A stretch of 33,703 nt of DNA from a virus. Below, in pieces: positions 8,592 to 15,985 of the stretch; within the stretch, counting starts at the first letter, position 1, and every line of letters starts with the position of its first letter. The stretch covers positions 1-33,703 of the IMG/VR virus record IMGVR_UViG_3300024221_000033, one strand, 5' to 3'. Below the pieces are notes generated by a model. The model saw nothing but the letters and a program-made list of their open reading frames with translations. It did no database searches and was not told the origin of the DNA. A program made the position numbers and the translations under genes.

Positions 8592-10062
8592 GGCTTGTGT
8601 ATCCTTCTTTGTTTCCAAGTTGATGCTGCTCTGCGTTGTTTTGACCAAATCGGGTCACTGATATGGCCGCGTAGCGTGTAGCGTCCATCAAGTCGTCGAA
8701 TTCTTTGTGAATCTTCCCCTTCTTCCTGTGATATCTTCTGAACTCCTCGAACCAAGGGGATAGAGTGTTAAAAACCTGTAATCTGCCGGTTCGGAACCGC
8801 TCTAACATTTCCATCAAACCGGGTTCGACGTAGTTTGTGCCGTCGGCGTTGGTGAAGCGGCCAACCATCAACACCCCGGCCTCGGTATACATCTCTGCAA
8901 GCGTCTTGCCGGAGCCTTTCTCGGTGGAGTCGCCGTCGTGGGGGTAGATCATTGGGATTGTTTTGCCGCGAGACTTGATGGCAGAGGCGTGAACCGCCGG
9001 TATCTCGCCCTCTTTCTTGTAAATGTCATATACATAGATACAGTCGTTATCTGGGTTGTAGGCCGTCCACACAACGGTTGTGGGGTGGGTTATTCCAAAG
9101 TCGATGGCCGCCAGTTTTTTGTAGTGGCCCGGTATTTCGAAGGGATCGCACTTAACGACCTCCTCGGAGAGCGCGAACACCATGCCCTCGCCAAGCACCG
9201 GGATGCCCTTGGAGCGCATGTCTCTTTGATACTCGGGAATCGCAGCCAGTAGCTGCTCCTTGGTCTCTTTGTTTAGGTGCTTCGCGTCTTGCCAAGTGGC
9301 GTTTGCGAGGTGCTGCCCTTTGGCGCGGTTATCTAAGAACTGGCTGACAAGCTCAGTCACGCCATTTTCAGGCGTGAATGTCATCGTGACATAACCTCCT
9401 TCTCCGCCGTTCCCGGTGGCTGTACGGGTCAAACACTGGGGGTATATGGTAGGGTCAGTTGGCTCCTCATCGATCCAAATAAAATCTTGTGAGCTGCCCA
9501 TTAGTACATGTTGGCCCTGTGTGTAAGACTTGAACGATACCAATGAGGTGTTGCCGGTGGCGTATCGGACCGCAACGTCTCTTGGCAATCTTGGAGTTCC
9601 CATTGCAGGGGTGACTTGATAGACCTGATCCTGCCGAACTAGGCCGTTGCCGTCGAACTTGCCGTCACCTAAATAGGCACCGAACAACTCCTTGACCACA
9701 ACGTCTCGGAGCTGCTCACCAGATACCCCGAGGCACCAGACTGACACAGGCTTGTTGAATCTTATGCCTTTCCACCAGTCTGGGTACGCTCCCGTGAGGT
9801 GGTACGCTACCTCAACCGCCATAGAAAATGTTTTTCCAACTCGGTTTGCTGCCATAAGCAAACGCTGCTTGTTCTCGCCCCCGGCCTTGTAAAACTTTTG
9901 CTGCCACGGGTAGGGCTTGAAGTGGTCTAGCCGGTGGGTTCGCTTATGTTCCTTAACGACAGCGATGGCTTTGGCTATATCCGCCGCTTTTTCCTGCTGC
10001 TCTTCTGTCAGTTCAGGAGTCCCTTTTTTGCGAACCGCTTTTTTTGAAGTGCTTACTGTCAC
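8575..10062 (-). CDS. terL: Terminase large subunit (packaging ATPase-nuclease)
   Basis: 495 residues from a GTG start (10060-10062) that overlaps the stop of a small upstream ORF (GTGA). The ATPase domain shows Walker A AANRVGKT near residues 71-78 and Walker B FIWIDEE at 194-200 with the catalytic Glu. The C-terminal RNase H-like nuclease begins at LAAIDFGITHPT (Asp321) and has a late acidic motif DLMDATRYA near 465-473. Length and motifs fit the P22 gp2/Terminase_6 group. With TerS it cuts concatemers and drives DNA through the portal. Headful packaging is likely from relatives but not shown by the sequence. Confidence 0.93.
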   Translation of the reverse strand: MTVSTSKKAVRKKGTPELTEEQQEKAADIAKAIAVVKEHKRTHRLDHFKPYPWQQKFYKAGGENKQRLLMAANRVGKTFSMAVEVAYHLTGAYPDWWKGIRFNKPVSVWCLGVSGEQLRDVVVKELFGAYLGDGKFDGNGLVRQDQVYQVTPAMGTPRLPRDVAVRYATGNTSLVSFKSYTQGQHVLMGSSQDFIWIDEEPTDPTIYPQCLTRTATGNGGEGGYVTMTFTPENGVTELVSQFLDNRAKGQHLANATWQDAKHLNKETKEQLLAAIPEYQRDMRSKGIPVLGEGMVFALSEEVVKCDPFEIPGHYKKLAAIDFGITHPTTVVWTAYNPDNDCIYVYDIYKKEGEIPAVHASAIKSRGKTIPMIYPHDGDSTEKGSGKTLAEMYTEAGVLMVGRFTNADGTNYVEPGLMEMLERFRTGRLQVFNTLSPWFEEFRRYHRKKGKIHKEFDDLMDATRYAAISVTRFGQNNAEQHQLGNKEGYTSHEYDY

Positions 10063-10199
10063 AAAACGCCCTCAGTATGTATCTCGATATACCCCGCGTA
10101 GCCCCCCCACGGGGGAGTCCCTGATTTGCGAAGCCGCTTTGACCCGGATTGCGCCCCGGAGCCTTGACGGCATCGAGATTCGTAAGTCATTGATTTCAT
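10059..10199 (-). CDS. Possible small ORF between terS and terL
   Basis: A frame of 46 residues (longer if begun at 10259) ends at 10059 with a TGA that overlaps the GTG start of terL. This arrangement is found at most gene joints in this genome and is the main reason to believe it. The product is basic and Gly/Ser-rich (QGSGAQSGSKRLRKSG) without a known domain. The ribosome site before the ATG at 10199 is weak (GGA about 10 nt away). It could be only a leader that couples terL translation. Confidence 0.4.
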   Translation of the reverse strand: MKSMTYESRCRQGSGAQSGSKRLRKSGTPPWGGYAGYIEIHTEGVL

Positions 10200-10301
10200 T
10201 GAAGTTTTTTCCAACCCCTGCGGCTCGATGTACCAATTACTGTACCAAGAGGGCTGCACCCCCCGTCACAGCTCGACATATGACCCATGCCGTATCGGGC
10301 G

Positions 10302-10679
10302 CTATAGCTTAGATGGATCAATACCTGCGTCCTTCAGTGCCTCGATGGCTGCATCGAGCTGCACATCTACGCCCACTGAGCCGCTTACATCGACCTCCTG
10401 CCGGTCTGTCCAGCCGCCCCTATTCTTGAGGAAGAAGATTTGGGCACTGGTGGAGGGCTTGTCGGGGTTCGTGGCTCCATCGTACAGCGCGTTCGTCACG
10501 GCGCGGACGCCAGCGGCCTTCCCCGCCTTTAATACCTCTGCAAATTCTGTGTCATCTTTCTTGCGGCGCGTCATCGTTGACACATGTATCCCTAACATGT
10601 CTGCGATCTGCTGCTCCGACAATCCAATCTGGGCGTAGTGGTATAGATCATCGAGATCTATATCTTTTGTGTGTGCCAT
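10302..10679 (-). CDS. terS: Terminase small subunit
   Basis: 125 residues. The N-terminal half is a helix-turn-helix (DDLYHYAQIGLSEQQIADML, then GIHVSTMTRRK), and the C-terminal half carries IFFLKNRGGWTDRQEVD, a segment seen in many small terminases of this group. The ring-shaped oligomer recognises the pac site and loads TerL. AAGGGA lies 5 nt before the ATG. It is the first gene of the late operon, just downstream of a long non-coding region with repeated motifs that could hold its binding site or the late promoter. Confidence 0.85.
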   Translation of the reverse strand: MAHTKDIDLDDLYHYAQIGLSEQQIADMLGIHVSTMTRRKKDDTEFAEVLKAGKAAGVRAVTNALYDGATNPDKPSTSAQIFFLKNRGGWTDRQEVDVSGSVGVDVQLDAAIEALKDAGIDPSKL

Positions 10680-10764
10680 GTAATTCCCTTGGAAATCAGT
10701 TGCTTATGATTGCGGAGTATGCACCTACAACAATCAATTGGCTATACCACGGGCAGTTGTTTTT

Positions 10765-10796
10765 TCTACGCCTCTACGCCTCTACGCCTCTACGCC
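10765..10796. repeat. Four perfect 8-bp tandem repeats
   Basis: TCTACGCC is repeated four times without a change (10765-10772, 10773-10780, 10781-10788, 10789-10796), about 90 bp upstream of terS. It follows a run of six T residues. It may be a protein-binding array or a slippage product. Confidence 0.9.
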
Positions 10797-10802
10797 TCAA
10801 GG

Positions 10803-11074
10803 CACCCCGACTCACCGGCACGGCCCCAGTGCGCCACAGGCCCCGTCACATAAGGCCGTGCCGGGTATGTGCCATGTGCCGGGTTAAATTTTCAATCCAT
10901 ATGAGATTTACTTTCTTATCTTTTACTCTCGTCCCTCTGGATACACTTTTACCTTGTCTCTCTTATCTCTCTCTTAAATTAAAGAAAAAAGAGTAAGAAA
11001 AACAAGCACTTAGCTGCTCCGGGTTAATATCTCACAGACCGGCACAATTCTGCGCCACCCCGACTCCCCGGCAC
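10803..11074. repeat. Iteron-like CCGGCAC heptamers around an AT-rich tract
   Basis: CCGGCAC or its complement GTGCCGG occurs at 10815-10821, 10858-10864, 10876-10882, 11039-11045 and 11068-11074. Two copies form an 11-bp perfect inverted repeat (10815-10825 with 10854-10864). Two lie in a 19-bp direct repeat with one mismatch (10803-10821 and 11056-11074). The copies flank an AT-rich tract. Five copies in 270 bp is far above chance for a 7-mer (about 0.03 expected). Candidate initiator or terminase binding sites. Confidence 0.65.
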
Positions 11075-11085
11075 ACACCGGGCAT

Positions 11086-11119
11086 AAAAAAACCCTCGGG
11101 GCTTCGCAGCCGGGAGGGC
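11086..11119 (-). terminator. Rho-independent terminator of the small-gene operon
   Basis: On the minus strand, CCCTC-C-CGGCT-GCG-AAGCC-C-CGAGGG forms a stem with one internal mismatch and is followed directly by seven T residues (plus-strand A run at 11086-11092). It lies 24 nt after the stop of the last small gene (11144), so it separates the early leftward transcript from the terS late operon. Late genes then need antitermination or their own promoter. Confidence 0.85.
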
Positions 11120-11143
11120 TTAAAGAGAATGAAATTCACCTCC

Positions 11144-11356
11144 TTACGAGCGTGTGTGCTCTTTCTTAATCTTACCTATCTGGGACTGGTAGGCAAATGT
11201 CTTGACTACCTGCTCCCTAGACAGCGTACCGGCCTCGCGCTTGTATTCATCGGGGCCAACCCTTTGGATTGTACCGCCTTGATCGAGGTATTCCTGTAGA
11301 GCCTTATCGGTGGCCGCTCGCAGCGCCTCCCTGCCCTTATCGATTGAGGGCCTCAA
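11144..11356 (-). CDS. Small unknown protein, TTG start
   Basis: 70 residues from a TTG at 11354-11356 that overlaps the stop of the preceding gene (TTGA), with GAGGA 9 nt upstream. The same frame is open further upstream to 11512, but that part is the Arg-rich shadow of the neighbouring gene. The product is charged and helical (IDKGREALRAATDKALQEYL), with a basic C-terminus (GKIKKEHTRS). No family recognised. It is the last gene before the terminator. Confidence 0.65.
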   Translation of the reverse strand: MRPSIDKGREALRAATDKALQEYLDQGGTIQRVGPDEYKREAGTLSREQVVKTFAYQSQIGKIKKEHTRS

Positions 11357-11514
11357 TGTAGCCGGTCCTCGGTCTCCAGTATCTCGACGCCTGCGCGGCA
11401 GCAGATCGACCAATACTCGTATGTGCGTCGCTCGACGCGCTGGTCGCCGTAGGGTTCCATGTCTATACATACCTCCTCGATCACGTCGCAAAGCTTGCCG
11501 CACTTGTCGCACAT
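11353..11514 (-). CDS. Small Cys-rich protein, zinc-finger-like
   Basis: 53 residues, below common gene-finder limits. The sequence opens MCDKCGKLCDVIEE and ends with YEYWSICCRAGVEILETED. The CxxC near the N-terminus and CC near residue 40 could bind one zinc ion, as in many small phage zinc-ribbon proteins. It overlaps the downstream TTG start by 4 nt and begins 4 nt after the stop of the exported protein gene. The function is unknown; a nucleic-acid or host-protein binding role is possible. Confidence 0.7.
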   Translation of the reverse strand: MCDKCGKLCDVIEEVCIDMEPYGDQRVERRTYEYWSICCRAGVEILETEDRLH

Positions 11515-11518
11515 AAAA

Positions 11519-11695
11519 TCAGTAACGGTCATAGCAGACGCCCCCCAGCTCTAGGTAATCGGTGTGCGTCCCTGAAAGAACGCGCTTGCAGTAGTCTGCC
11601 TCGGATGCCTTGGCGTCCTCATAGTCTGCGTTTCCCGCCATGCCCATCAGGGCAAACGTGAGGGCCGTTAGCCCTGCACCTATAAATATCTTCAC
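11519..11695 (-). CDS. Small exported protein with N-terminal signal/anchor
   Basis: 58 residues from GTG at 11693-11695, with GGAGG 7 nt upstream and a 4-nt overlap with the preceding stop. The first residues (VKIFIGAGLTALTFALMGMAG) form a hydrophobic signal or membrane anchor after one Lys. The rest is acidic with two Cys (DYCKRVLSG, GGVCYDRY) that could make a disulfide outside the cytoplasm. Small phage proteins of this form are often found in early accessory regions. Functions such as superinfection exclusion are possible, but nothing in the sequence shows it. Confidence 0.7.
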   Translation of the reverse strand: MKIFIGAGLTALTFALMGMAGNADYEDAKASEADYCKRVLSGTHTDYLELGGVCYDRY

Positions 11696-11958
11696 GCTAT
11701 ATCCTCCATGAACCCCTCCCATCGGGCGCGGAACATTGCCTTTATCTTGGTCACTGACGAGGGCGATATGCCCAGCCTGTTTGCTATTCGTTGAGGGGAG
11801 TGGCCCTTACGGCTCCCTTCTATTACCCCCTCAACAATTCGAGGGTCTTGATCCAGCCTCGGCTGGGCGCTGGCGCCCTTGGCCCTTGGGCCGGTGAACA
11901 TGCGCCCAAGGCGGCCATCCATGACCACCCTAGTCGCTTGGTAGAATCTATCACTCAT
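11692..11958 (-). CDS. Small HTH protein, putative DNA-binding
   Basis: 88 residues from ATG at 11958; ATG at 11976 or GTG at 12036 would also keep the frame, and none has a strong ribosome site. The C-terminal half (IVEGVIEGSRKGHSPQRIAN, then RLGISPSSVTKIKAMFRARW) is a clear helix-turn-helix like those of recombinase tails and small terminase-type proteins. The N-terminal part is basic. Its end contains the GGAGG ribosome site of the next gene. It could regulate the small-gene cluster or late genes; target unknown. Confidence 0.65.
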   Translation of the reverse strand: MSDRFYQATRVVMDGRLGRMFTGPRAKGASAQPRLDQDPRIVEGVIEGSRKGHSPQRIANRLGISPSSVTKIKAMFRARWEGFMEDIA

Positions 11959-12127
11959 TTGTCGTTGATACCCCATTTTGTTGTAAGTAAATGCGGCGGC
12001 GTGGATCGATTGGGGTGTCGTGACTAGAGGGGCCACCCGCGGTCATCGATCCTGTTTCACGTCTGGACATATGAGCCAGCACACACTGAGGCCGCCGCTC
12101 CCCTGCGGGAGATGCCCCGGAATCTAG

Positions 12128-12442
12128 TTAAACCCTCCAGATCCTTACCGCCTTACCGTCATCGACTACGCGGTGAGAGCACTTGCGGTTTAGCTTTTGC
12201 AGTTGATACCGAAGCGACGAGGAGGTGTACCCGGCGCTGCCGCCCTCTGGGATCAGCATCTTAACGCTGTCGCCGACCTTCATCTTGGCCGCCACGGCTG
12301 CCATGCCCTCCAGCTTCTTTGCCCTCTTGGGCATCTCGATCCCGGACTCGATGGCGATACCGCCGACCATTTTAATTTTTGCGCCGTGTGCAGCGGCGTA
12401 CATTTCTAGGCGTCGATCCTCGGCGTATTCTCGTAGTGTCAT
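12128..12442 (-). CDS. Small protein, unknown, possible DNA-binding C-terminus
   Basis: 104 residues with GGAGGG 6 nt before the ATG. The middle shows a KMKVGDSVKMLIPEGGSAGY segment followed by SSLRYQLQKLNRKCSHRVVD, then a short beta-like end (GKAVRIWRV). This looks like a small regulatory fold in which a helix reads DNA and a beta-hairpin closes, but I do not recognise a named family. About 90 bp between it and the next gene (12037-12127) hold no gene; a GC-rich hairpin there lacks a T run. Confidence 0.68.
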   Translation of the reverse strand: MTLREYAEDRRLEMYAAAHGAKIKMVGGIAIESGIEMPKRAKKLEGMAAVAAKMKVGDSVKMLIPEGGSAGYTSSSLRYQLQKLNRKCSHRVVDDGKAVRIWRV

Positions 12443-12559
12443 GTCATCCCTCCATGGATGTCAGTTAATGTTGTGATGCAGTCGCATCGCGGAGCGCACC
12501 CATGCTATGCGCTCGACGTTGTGGCTGTATGCGGTAAAAGGGTGCCGGGGTTATTCCGC

Positions 12560-12818
12560 ATGGGCCGCTTACGCGGCAAGCTCTGGTCGTTTCCATTCAA
12601 GCTCTGCGATCACCTCTTTCTTGGTGCAGCGTCCGCTCACGATGCGAGTGCCGTTCTCGGTAGCAACCCATCCGCTTCCGCTTTTGCGTACAACGATGTC
12701 CTCTGCGCCTTTGACTACCCACTCAGCAGCTTCGTTGCCAAAGCCGTTACCAGCCCAGAATGCGTCTGCTTTTTTAGTAAGCTTGATCATTTCGTTCTCC
12801 CTATGGGCCGCTTACGCG
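12560..12818. repeat. 16-bp direct repeat at two stop codons
   Basis: ATGGGCCGCTTACGCG occurs at 12560-12575 and at 12803-12818. In both places it spans the stop codon (TTA on the plus strand) of a small minus-strand gene. This is a probable trace of duplication of a small gene unit. Confidence 0.75.
12569..12790 (-). CDS. Small early protein, unknown
   Basis: 73 residues with AGGGAG 6 nt before the ATG. The sequence looks like one small alpha/beta domain (EWVVKGAEDIVVRKSGSGW, then VIAELEWKRPELAA). It shares with its upstream neighbour a short KK-[ER]-VI motif and an identical 16-bp DNA stretch around the stop codon, which suggests the two arose by tandem duplication and then diverged. The 125 bp after its stop (12443-12568) hold no supportable gene. 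Confidence 0.65.
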   Translation of the reverse strand: MIKLTKKADAFWAGNGFGNEAAEWVVKGAEDIVVRKSGSGWVATENGTRIVSGRCTKKEVIAELEWKRPELAA

Positions 12819-13009
12819 ACCTCTTTTAGTTCAACCCAGCCCCAGCAAAATTCAACGTAGTCGATAACTCGTTTTTTGCTCCAGCTTTGAGGTAGCCACA
12901 TATCTTCGCCATTCTCTAGGACAATCTGATAAGCCTTTCCAGTGACAACTTTGTTGGTGCGAAAGTTGATGTAGTCAGTGACTAGAGTTTTTCTGATGGT
13001 TCCGTTCAT
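12812..13009 (-). CDS. Small early protein, first gene of small-gene operon
   Basis: 65 residues from ATG at 13009, chosen because GGAG lies 7 nt upstream; a start at 13051 would lie inside the promoter. Beta-rich N-terminal half (DYINFRTNKVVTGKAYQIVL) and an aromatic C-terminus (RVIDYVEFCWGWVELKEVA). No family recognised. As the gene nearest to a strong, operator-controlled promoter it is likely made early and repressed in the lysogen. Confidence 0.66.
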   Translation of the reverse strand: MNGTIRKTLVTDYINFRTNKVVTGKAYQIVLENGEDMWLPQSWSKKRVIDYVEFCWGWVELKEVA

Positions 13010-13046
13010 GTCGATCTCCGTTGTGTTTCTTGTTAAGACAAGACAG

Positions 13047-13074
13047 ATCATACAGACATCTGTGGTAATGACAA
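13047..13074 (-). promoter_or_regulatory. Sigma70-type promoter of the leftward small-gene operon
   Basis: Minus-strand TTGTCA (13069-13074), 16-nt spacer, TATGAT (13047-13052): five of six consensus matches in both boxes. Start of transcription would be near 13040, giving a leader of about 30 nt with CTTGT-TAAG-ACAAG symmetry (13029-13042) before the ribosome site at 12812-13009. Confidence 0.75.
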
Positions 13075-13086
13075 CTGTTTGTTGTC
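13070..13086. promoter_or_regulatory. Operator OL: GACAAC-N5-GTTGTC
   Basis: A perfect inverted repeat with 6-bp arms and a 5-nt centre, overlapping the -35 box of the leftward promoter. The core ACAAC-N5-GTTGT is shared with sites at 16331 and 21561. Position over a -35 box is typical for repression. Confidence 0.75.
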
Positions 13087-13088
13087 TC

Positions 13089-13568
13089 TTAACGCAAACT
13101 TTTTTCGAGGATATTTTGGCACCACCAATAGAGGTCGGACTCCTCCATGTCGTGCTTCATGAGGTTCACGCGCAGGCAGACGAGCTGCACGTTGCGGGGG
13201 CTGAACAGGTAGCCCTTGTCCTGATCGATACGATCTAACGAGACGTTTAAGTCTTTACCCTTCCGGCCCTTACCGTCCTTGGCGGCCTGCATCAGCACAC
13301 CGCTGAGGGCGCAGCGTCCGCCCTGCTCGCCCCAGATTTGCATCACCTTGTCGATGTCGATCTCAAAAGAAAGTCCGCGCTTCTTGGCGCCATACTTTGC
13401 CTTGGCTAGCGTGTTTCTGAGGTAGTCCCTCGGGCTGTTGTTTTGTGTCTTGAACTCGGCGCGAGTCCTGCAAGGACGGCATGTATTCTCGATAGAACCA
13501 TCTGGCCTCTTGTAGAATCTCGCGCTGCCTTTTTCCTCCCCGCAGACGACGCATTTTTTTGTATTCAT
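13089..13568 (-). CDS. HNH endonuclease with N-terminal zinc fingers
   Basis: 159 residues. The N-terminus has two CxxC pairs (Cys6/9, Cys30/33), a zinc-ribbon module found on many phage HNH proteins. The nuclease part shows GGRCALSG (residues 83-90), VSLDRIDQDKGY (109-120), then N126, C131 and N135 with MKHD. That matches the beta-beta-alpha-metal pattern in which the first His is often replaced within LDRID. It lies between the primase-helicase gene and the operator region. It may be a free-standing homing nuclease or help in packaging or recombination. A TATAAT hexamer 10 nt before the ATG has no clear -35. Confidence 0.85.
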   Translation of the reverse strand: MNTKKCVVCGEEKGSARFYKRPDGSIENTCRPCRTRAEFKTQNNSPRDYLRNTLAKAKYGAKKRGLSFEIDIDKVMQIWGEQGGRCALSGVLMQAAKDGKGRKGKDLNVSLDRIDQDKGYLFSPRNVQLVCLRVNLMKHDMEESDLYWWCQNILEKSLR

Positions 13569-13585
13569 GGAGTAAAATTATACGC

Positions 13586-15847
13586 CTAAAACGGCGCCTC
13601 ATCCTCCCAGTTATCGGGGTCCAAGGGATCAAGCTCCTCGACGGCCTCGGCCTCGAACACGTTCTCCTCAATGTTATGGAACAAGTTGAAGGCCTTCAGC
13701 GCCAGCCGCGGGATCACGAACTGCACGAACCGCACCTGCCTGTTGCCGACACGCCTCCGGGTCTCGCCAGCGATCAGCCCCGGCATGCTGTGGAGCTGCT
13801 TCCAAAACATCGACTCCTTCTTCGAGTGCTCGAACCTGCCCTTCACGCTAGTGACGTAGCACTGGTACAGCGCGTTCTTCGGCTCGTCCTTGCCGAAATC
13901 CAGCACCTCACCGTTAAGCCTCTGCTCCCTGAACTCCCCGGCGTTGATCGAGTCCATCAGCCACTGATCGACCGAGTCAAGAGAGTAGAGCTTCTGCTCA
14001 TCGAGCGCGGCGGTCTTGGGTGCCGATCTAACATCGACGGTGTTTAGGTCGAAGTGTTTGAAGAAGTGAAGCATGTGCTCGGCACCGCCGCGGTTGTACC
14101 AGTTTCGCAGTGCGCCAAAATACTTGGCGTCCTGTTGCTTCACGTTTGCCACGTCGAAAATAGCGAACCGGCGCTCGTCCAGAGATGCTGGCACCACCCA
14201 CTGCTCGTTCGAGCTGAACAGGATGCGCGTGTAGTTTGCAGACGAGTAGGAGTCCATGCCCTTTCGCTCTACAGTGATGCGGCTGTTGGTCAGCAGATCC
14301 TTGAGCGCACCCTCGGCTGCCTTGTTGCGTGCCCAGTAAGCCTCGTCGCATTGCAGCAGCAGGGTGTCCTCAAGGTGCCGGTTAAACTTCCCGGTAACAT
14401 GCTCGGCCTTGCTCACGATGCGGTGGTGCTGCTTGAACAGTCCACCGATCAGCTCACCGAAGAACGTCTTGCCTGAACCCTTGGAGCCTCGAAGCACCAG
14501 ACCCACACCTACCTTGGCCTGCGGCTTCTGGATCATCTGCGCCACCCACCCCAAAATATAGTGCGCGTGTTCCTCGACCCCGCTGGCTATTACCTGCGTG
14601 ACAAAGTCTAGGAAGGGCTTCATCTCGCCCTCTACCGGGCGGTAGCTCCAGCCTCGCCACAGGTTGTACTTGAGCAGCACCTCGTTGTCTGGCGCGAAGC
14701 AGATACCTGCCGGGTAAGTCCGGCGGTCTTCGTGCTTGAGCCATAGATCGACAAGGTTAACCATGCGCGGGTTACGGCCAGACTCGTCCAGCACCTCCCG
14801 GTTGGCGAACTCCTTCTTTAGATCCTCGGTCTTAAAGAGCATCACTTGGTCGCTGTCCAGCTCCTCGCGCAGCACACGGGCAGAGCCTTCGACTTGGACA
14901 AACGCCCAGTTACGCAGCATCGAGGGCAGCTCTTCCTCAACCACCTCGACGCTGTCTGACTTTTTTGCCTCGAACTTCAGCGAGGCCATAGTGACCTGAC
15001 TGCCCGAGTAGTCTCCGAATGATTCCCACCGCTTGGCGCACTCGCCGTCCCGGTACTTGCTGCCCTGCGACGACCACGCATCCCACAGATATAGACCGTC
15101 AGTGTCGCCACCAAACTGATGATGCAGCGCCATACCGACGCGCACCCAGTTGTCGTGGTGATCGTCGGGGTCGAGAACTTCTAGGATCTCGTTGATCTCC
15201 TCGGCGGTCATGTCCAGCGACGCCTTGAGGTTCATCAGGTGATCCTGCTCCTCGGCCTGCTGCCTGCTGCCCGGCTTCACTTCGACCCAGCCAAGCTCCG
15301 CTGCCTGCGCCTCAAAGAACTCGATGAATCTGCTTGCCTGCTCACTCGTCAGCTCCGGCAGATCGTCGTGGAACACGTCGGCCAGCGTCGGGCCAGACAC
15401 CCACTCGTAGGGCTTGATGGTCTTGGGGTGTATCCCGTAGGCCACAAACTGCTGGCCCTTGCCAAGTATCTCTACCGCGTGACGCACACCCTCAGAGTCC
15501 TCAAACTCCGTCGAGCGCATCTTCTTGAAGCCTTCTTCATTGCGGAACGGCACGACGCACTTGGGGTTCTCACCGATGCGTATCGCTGCCAGCCCAACAT
15601 TATCCTTAAGCCAGTGCAGCATCTTGTTGTTCAGCGCCTTGTCCCGGCAGTCCATGTCCACGGCGCAGGTAGTGGCGCAAAGGACACCGATACCAAACTC
15701 CGCGTTCTGCTCTATCCACCCGGCAACCATCTCAGGGGTGCTGACAATCTTCTGCCAGTCCTTGCCCGGTGGCCTCTTCTTTCCCGCCAACAACGGGACG
15801 ATGTTGTAGCCTCGCTCAACTAAGCGATGCCCGTATTGATTGATCAT
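13586..15847 (-). CDS. Bifunctional primase (prim-pol)-helicase
   Basis: 753 residues. Residues 1-200 resemble the archaeo-eukaryotic-type prim-pol domain (NIVPLLAGKKRPPGKDWQ), with the metal-binding DMD at 64-66 and HAVEILGKGQQF at 123-134. Residues 220-285 form a PriCT-like linker (DDHHDNWVRVGMALHH). The C-terminal helicase has Walker A GSKGSGKT at 454-461, Walker B LLLQCDEA at 496-503, sensor Asn547 in ILFSSNEQ, and an Arg pair in DERRFAIFDV as arginine finger. It is expected to synthesise primers and unwind DNA at the phage fork. It is transcribed leftward with the Cro-like gene, apart from the polymerase on the other strand. Confidence 0.9.
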   Translation of the reverse strand: MINQYGHRLVERGYNIVPLLAGKKRPPGKDWQKIVSTPEMVAGWIEQNAEFGIGVLCATTCAVDMDCRDKALNNKMLHWLKDNVGLAAIRIGENPKCVVPFRNEEGFKKMRSTEFEDSEGVRHAVEILGKGQQFVAYGIHPKTIKPYEWVSGPTLADVFHDDLPELTSEQASRFIEFFEAQAAELGWVEVKPGSRQQAEEQDHLMNLKASLDMTAEEINEILEVLDPDDHHDNWVRVGMALHHQFGGDTDGLYLWDAWSSQGSKYRDGECAKRWESFGDYSGSQVTMASLKFEAKKSDSVEVVEEELPSMLRNWAFVQVEGSARVLREELDSDQVMLFKTEDLKKEFANREVLDESGRNPRMVNLVDLWLKHEDRRTYPAGICFAPDNEVLLKYNLWRGWSYRPVEGEMKPFLDFVTQVIASGVEEHAHYILGWVAQMIQKPQAKVGVGLVLRGSKGSGKTFFGELIGGLFKQHHRIVSKAEHVTGKFNRHLEDTLLLQCDEAYWARNKAAEGALKDLLTNSRITVERKGMDSYSSANYTRILFSSNEQWVVPASLDERRFAIFDVANVKQQDAKYFGALRNWYNRGGAEHMLHFFKHFDLNTVDVRSAPKTAALDEQKLYSLDSVDQWLMDSINAGEFREQRLNGEVLDFGKDEPKNALYQCYVTSVKGRFEHSKKESMFWKQLHSMPGLIAGETRRRVGNRQVRFVQFVIPRLALKAFNLFHNIEENVFEAEAVEELDPLDPDNWEDEAPF

Positions 15848-15856
15848 CCCTCTCTC

Positions 15857-15985
15857 CTAAACGTGATTGGCGCAGTTCTTGTCGGCCCAGTTCTCCAGAT
15901 CGTCCAGCCTGTCCGCGACCCAGTAGAAGATGTCCTTAAGAACCTTCGCCACGAGCCACAATGCTCGCCATGCTTGAAATTTCAT
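15857..15985 (-). CDS. Small helical protein after the Cro-like gene
   Basis: 42 residues from ATG at 15985, which overlaps the stop of the regulator by 4 nt. One long amphipathic, aromatic helix (MKFQAWRALWLVAKVLKDIF) followed by a charged helix (YWVADRLDDLENWAD). It could sit at the membrane surface or bind another helix. Too short for family assignment. The longer frame to 16063 runs into the Cro-like gene and is rejected. Confidence 0.6.
   Translation of the reverse strand: MKFQAWRALWLVAKVLKDIFYWVADRLDDLENWADKNCANHV

Larger units (their letters stand above)
10680..11143. other. Non-coding region: repeats, AT-rich tract, terminator
   Basis: About 460 bp without a supportable gene between terS and the small-gene cluster. 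In order it holds four 8-bp tandem repeats (10765-10796), a GC-rich block with heptamer and inverted repeats (10803-10882), an AT-rich segment with pyrimidine runs then purine runs (10885-11020), two more heptamer copies (11039-11074) and a terminator (11086-11119). Such a structure suits a replication origin, a packaging site, or a late promoter. No clear sigma70 promoter for terS was found. Confidence 0.7.

Noticed and set aside
9071-9081. ACAAC-G-GTTGT palindrome inside terL
   Set aside because: The spacer is 1 nt rather than 5 and it lies in coding DNA, so it is not counted as an operator.
13561-13580. TATAAT just before the HNH gene as a promoter
   Set aside because: No acceptable -35 at 16-18 nt and it is only 10 nt from the start codon; recorded only as a weak possibility.
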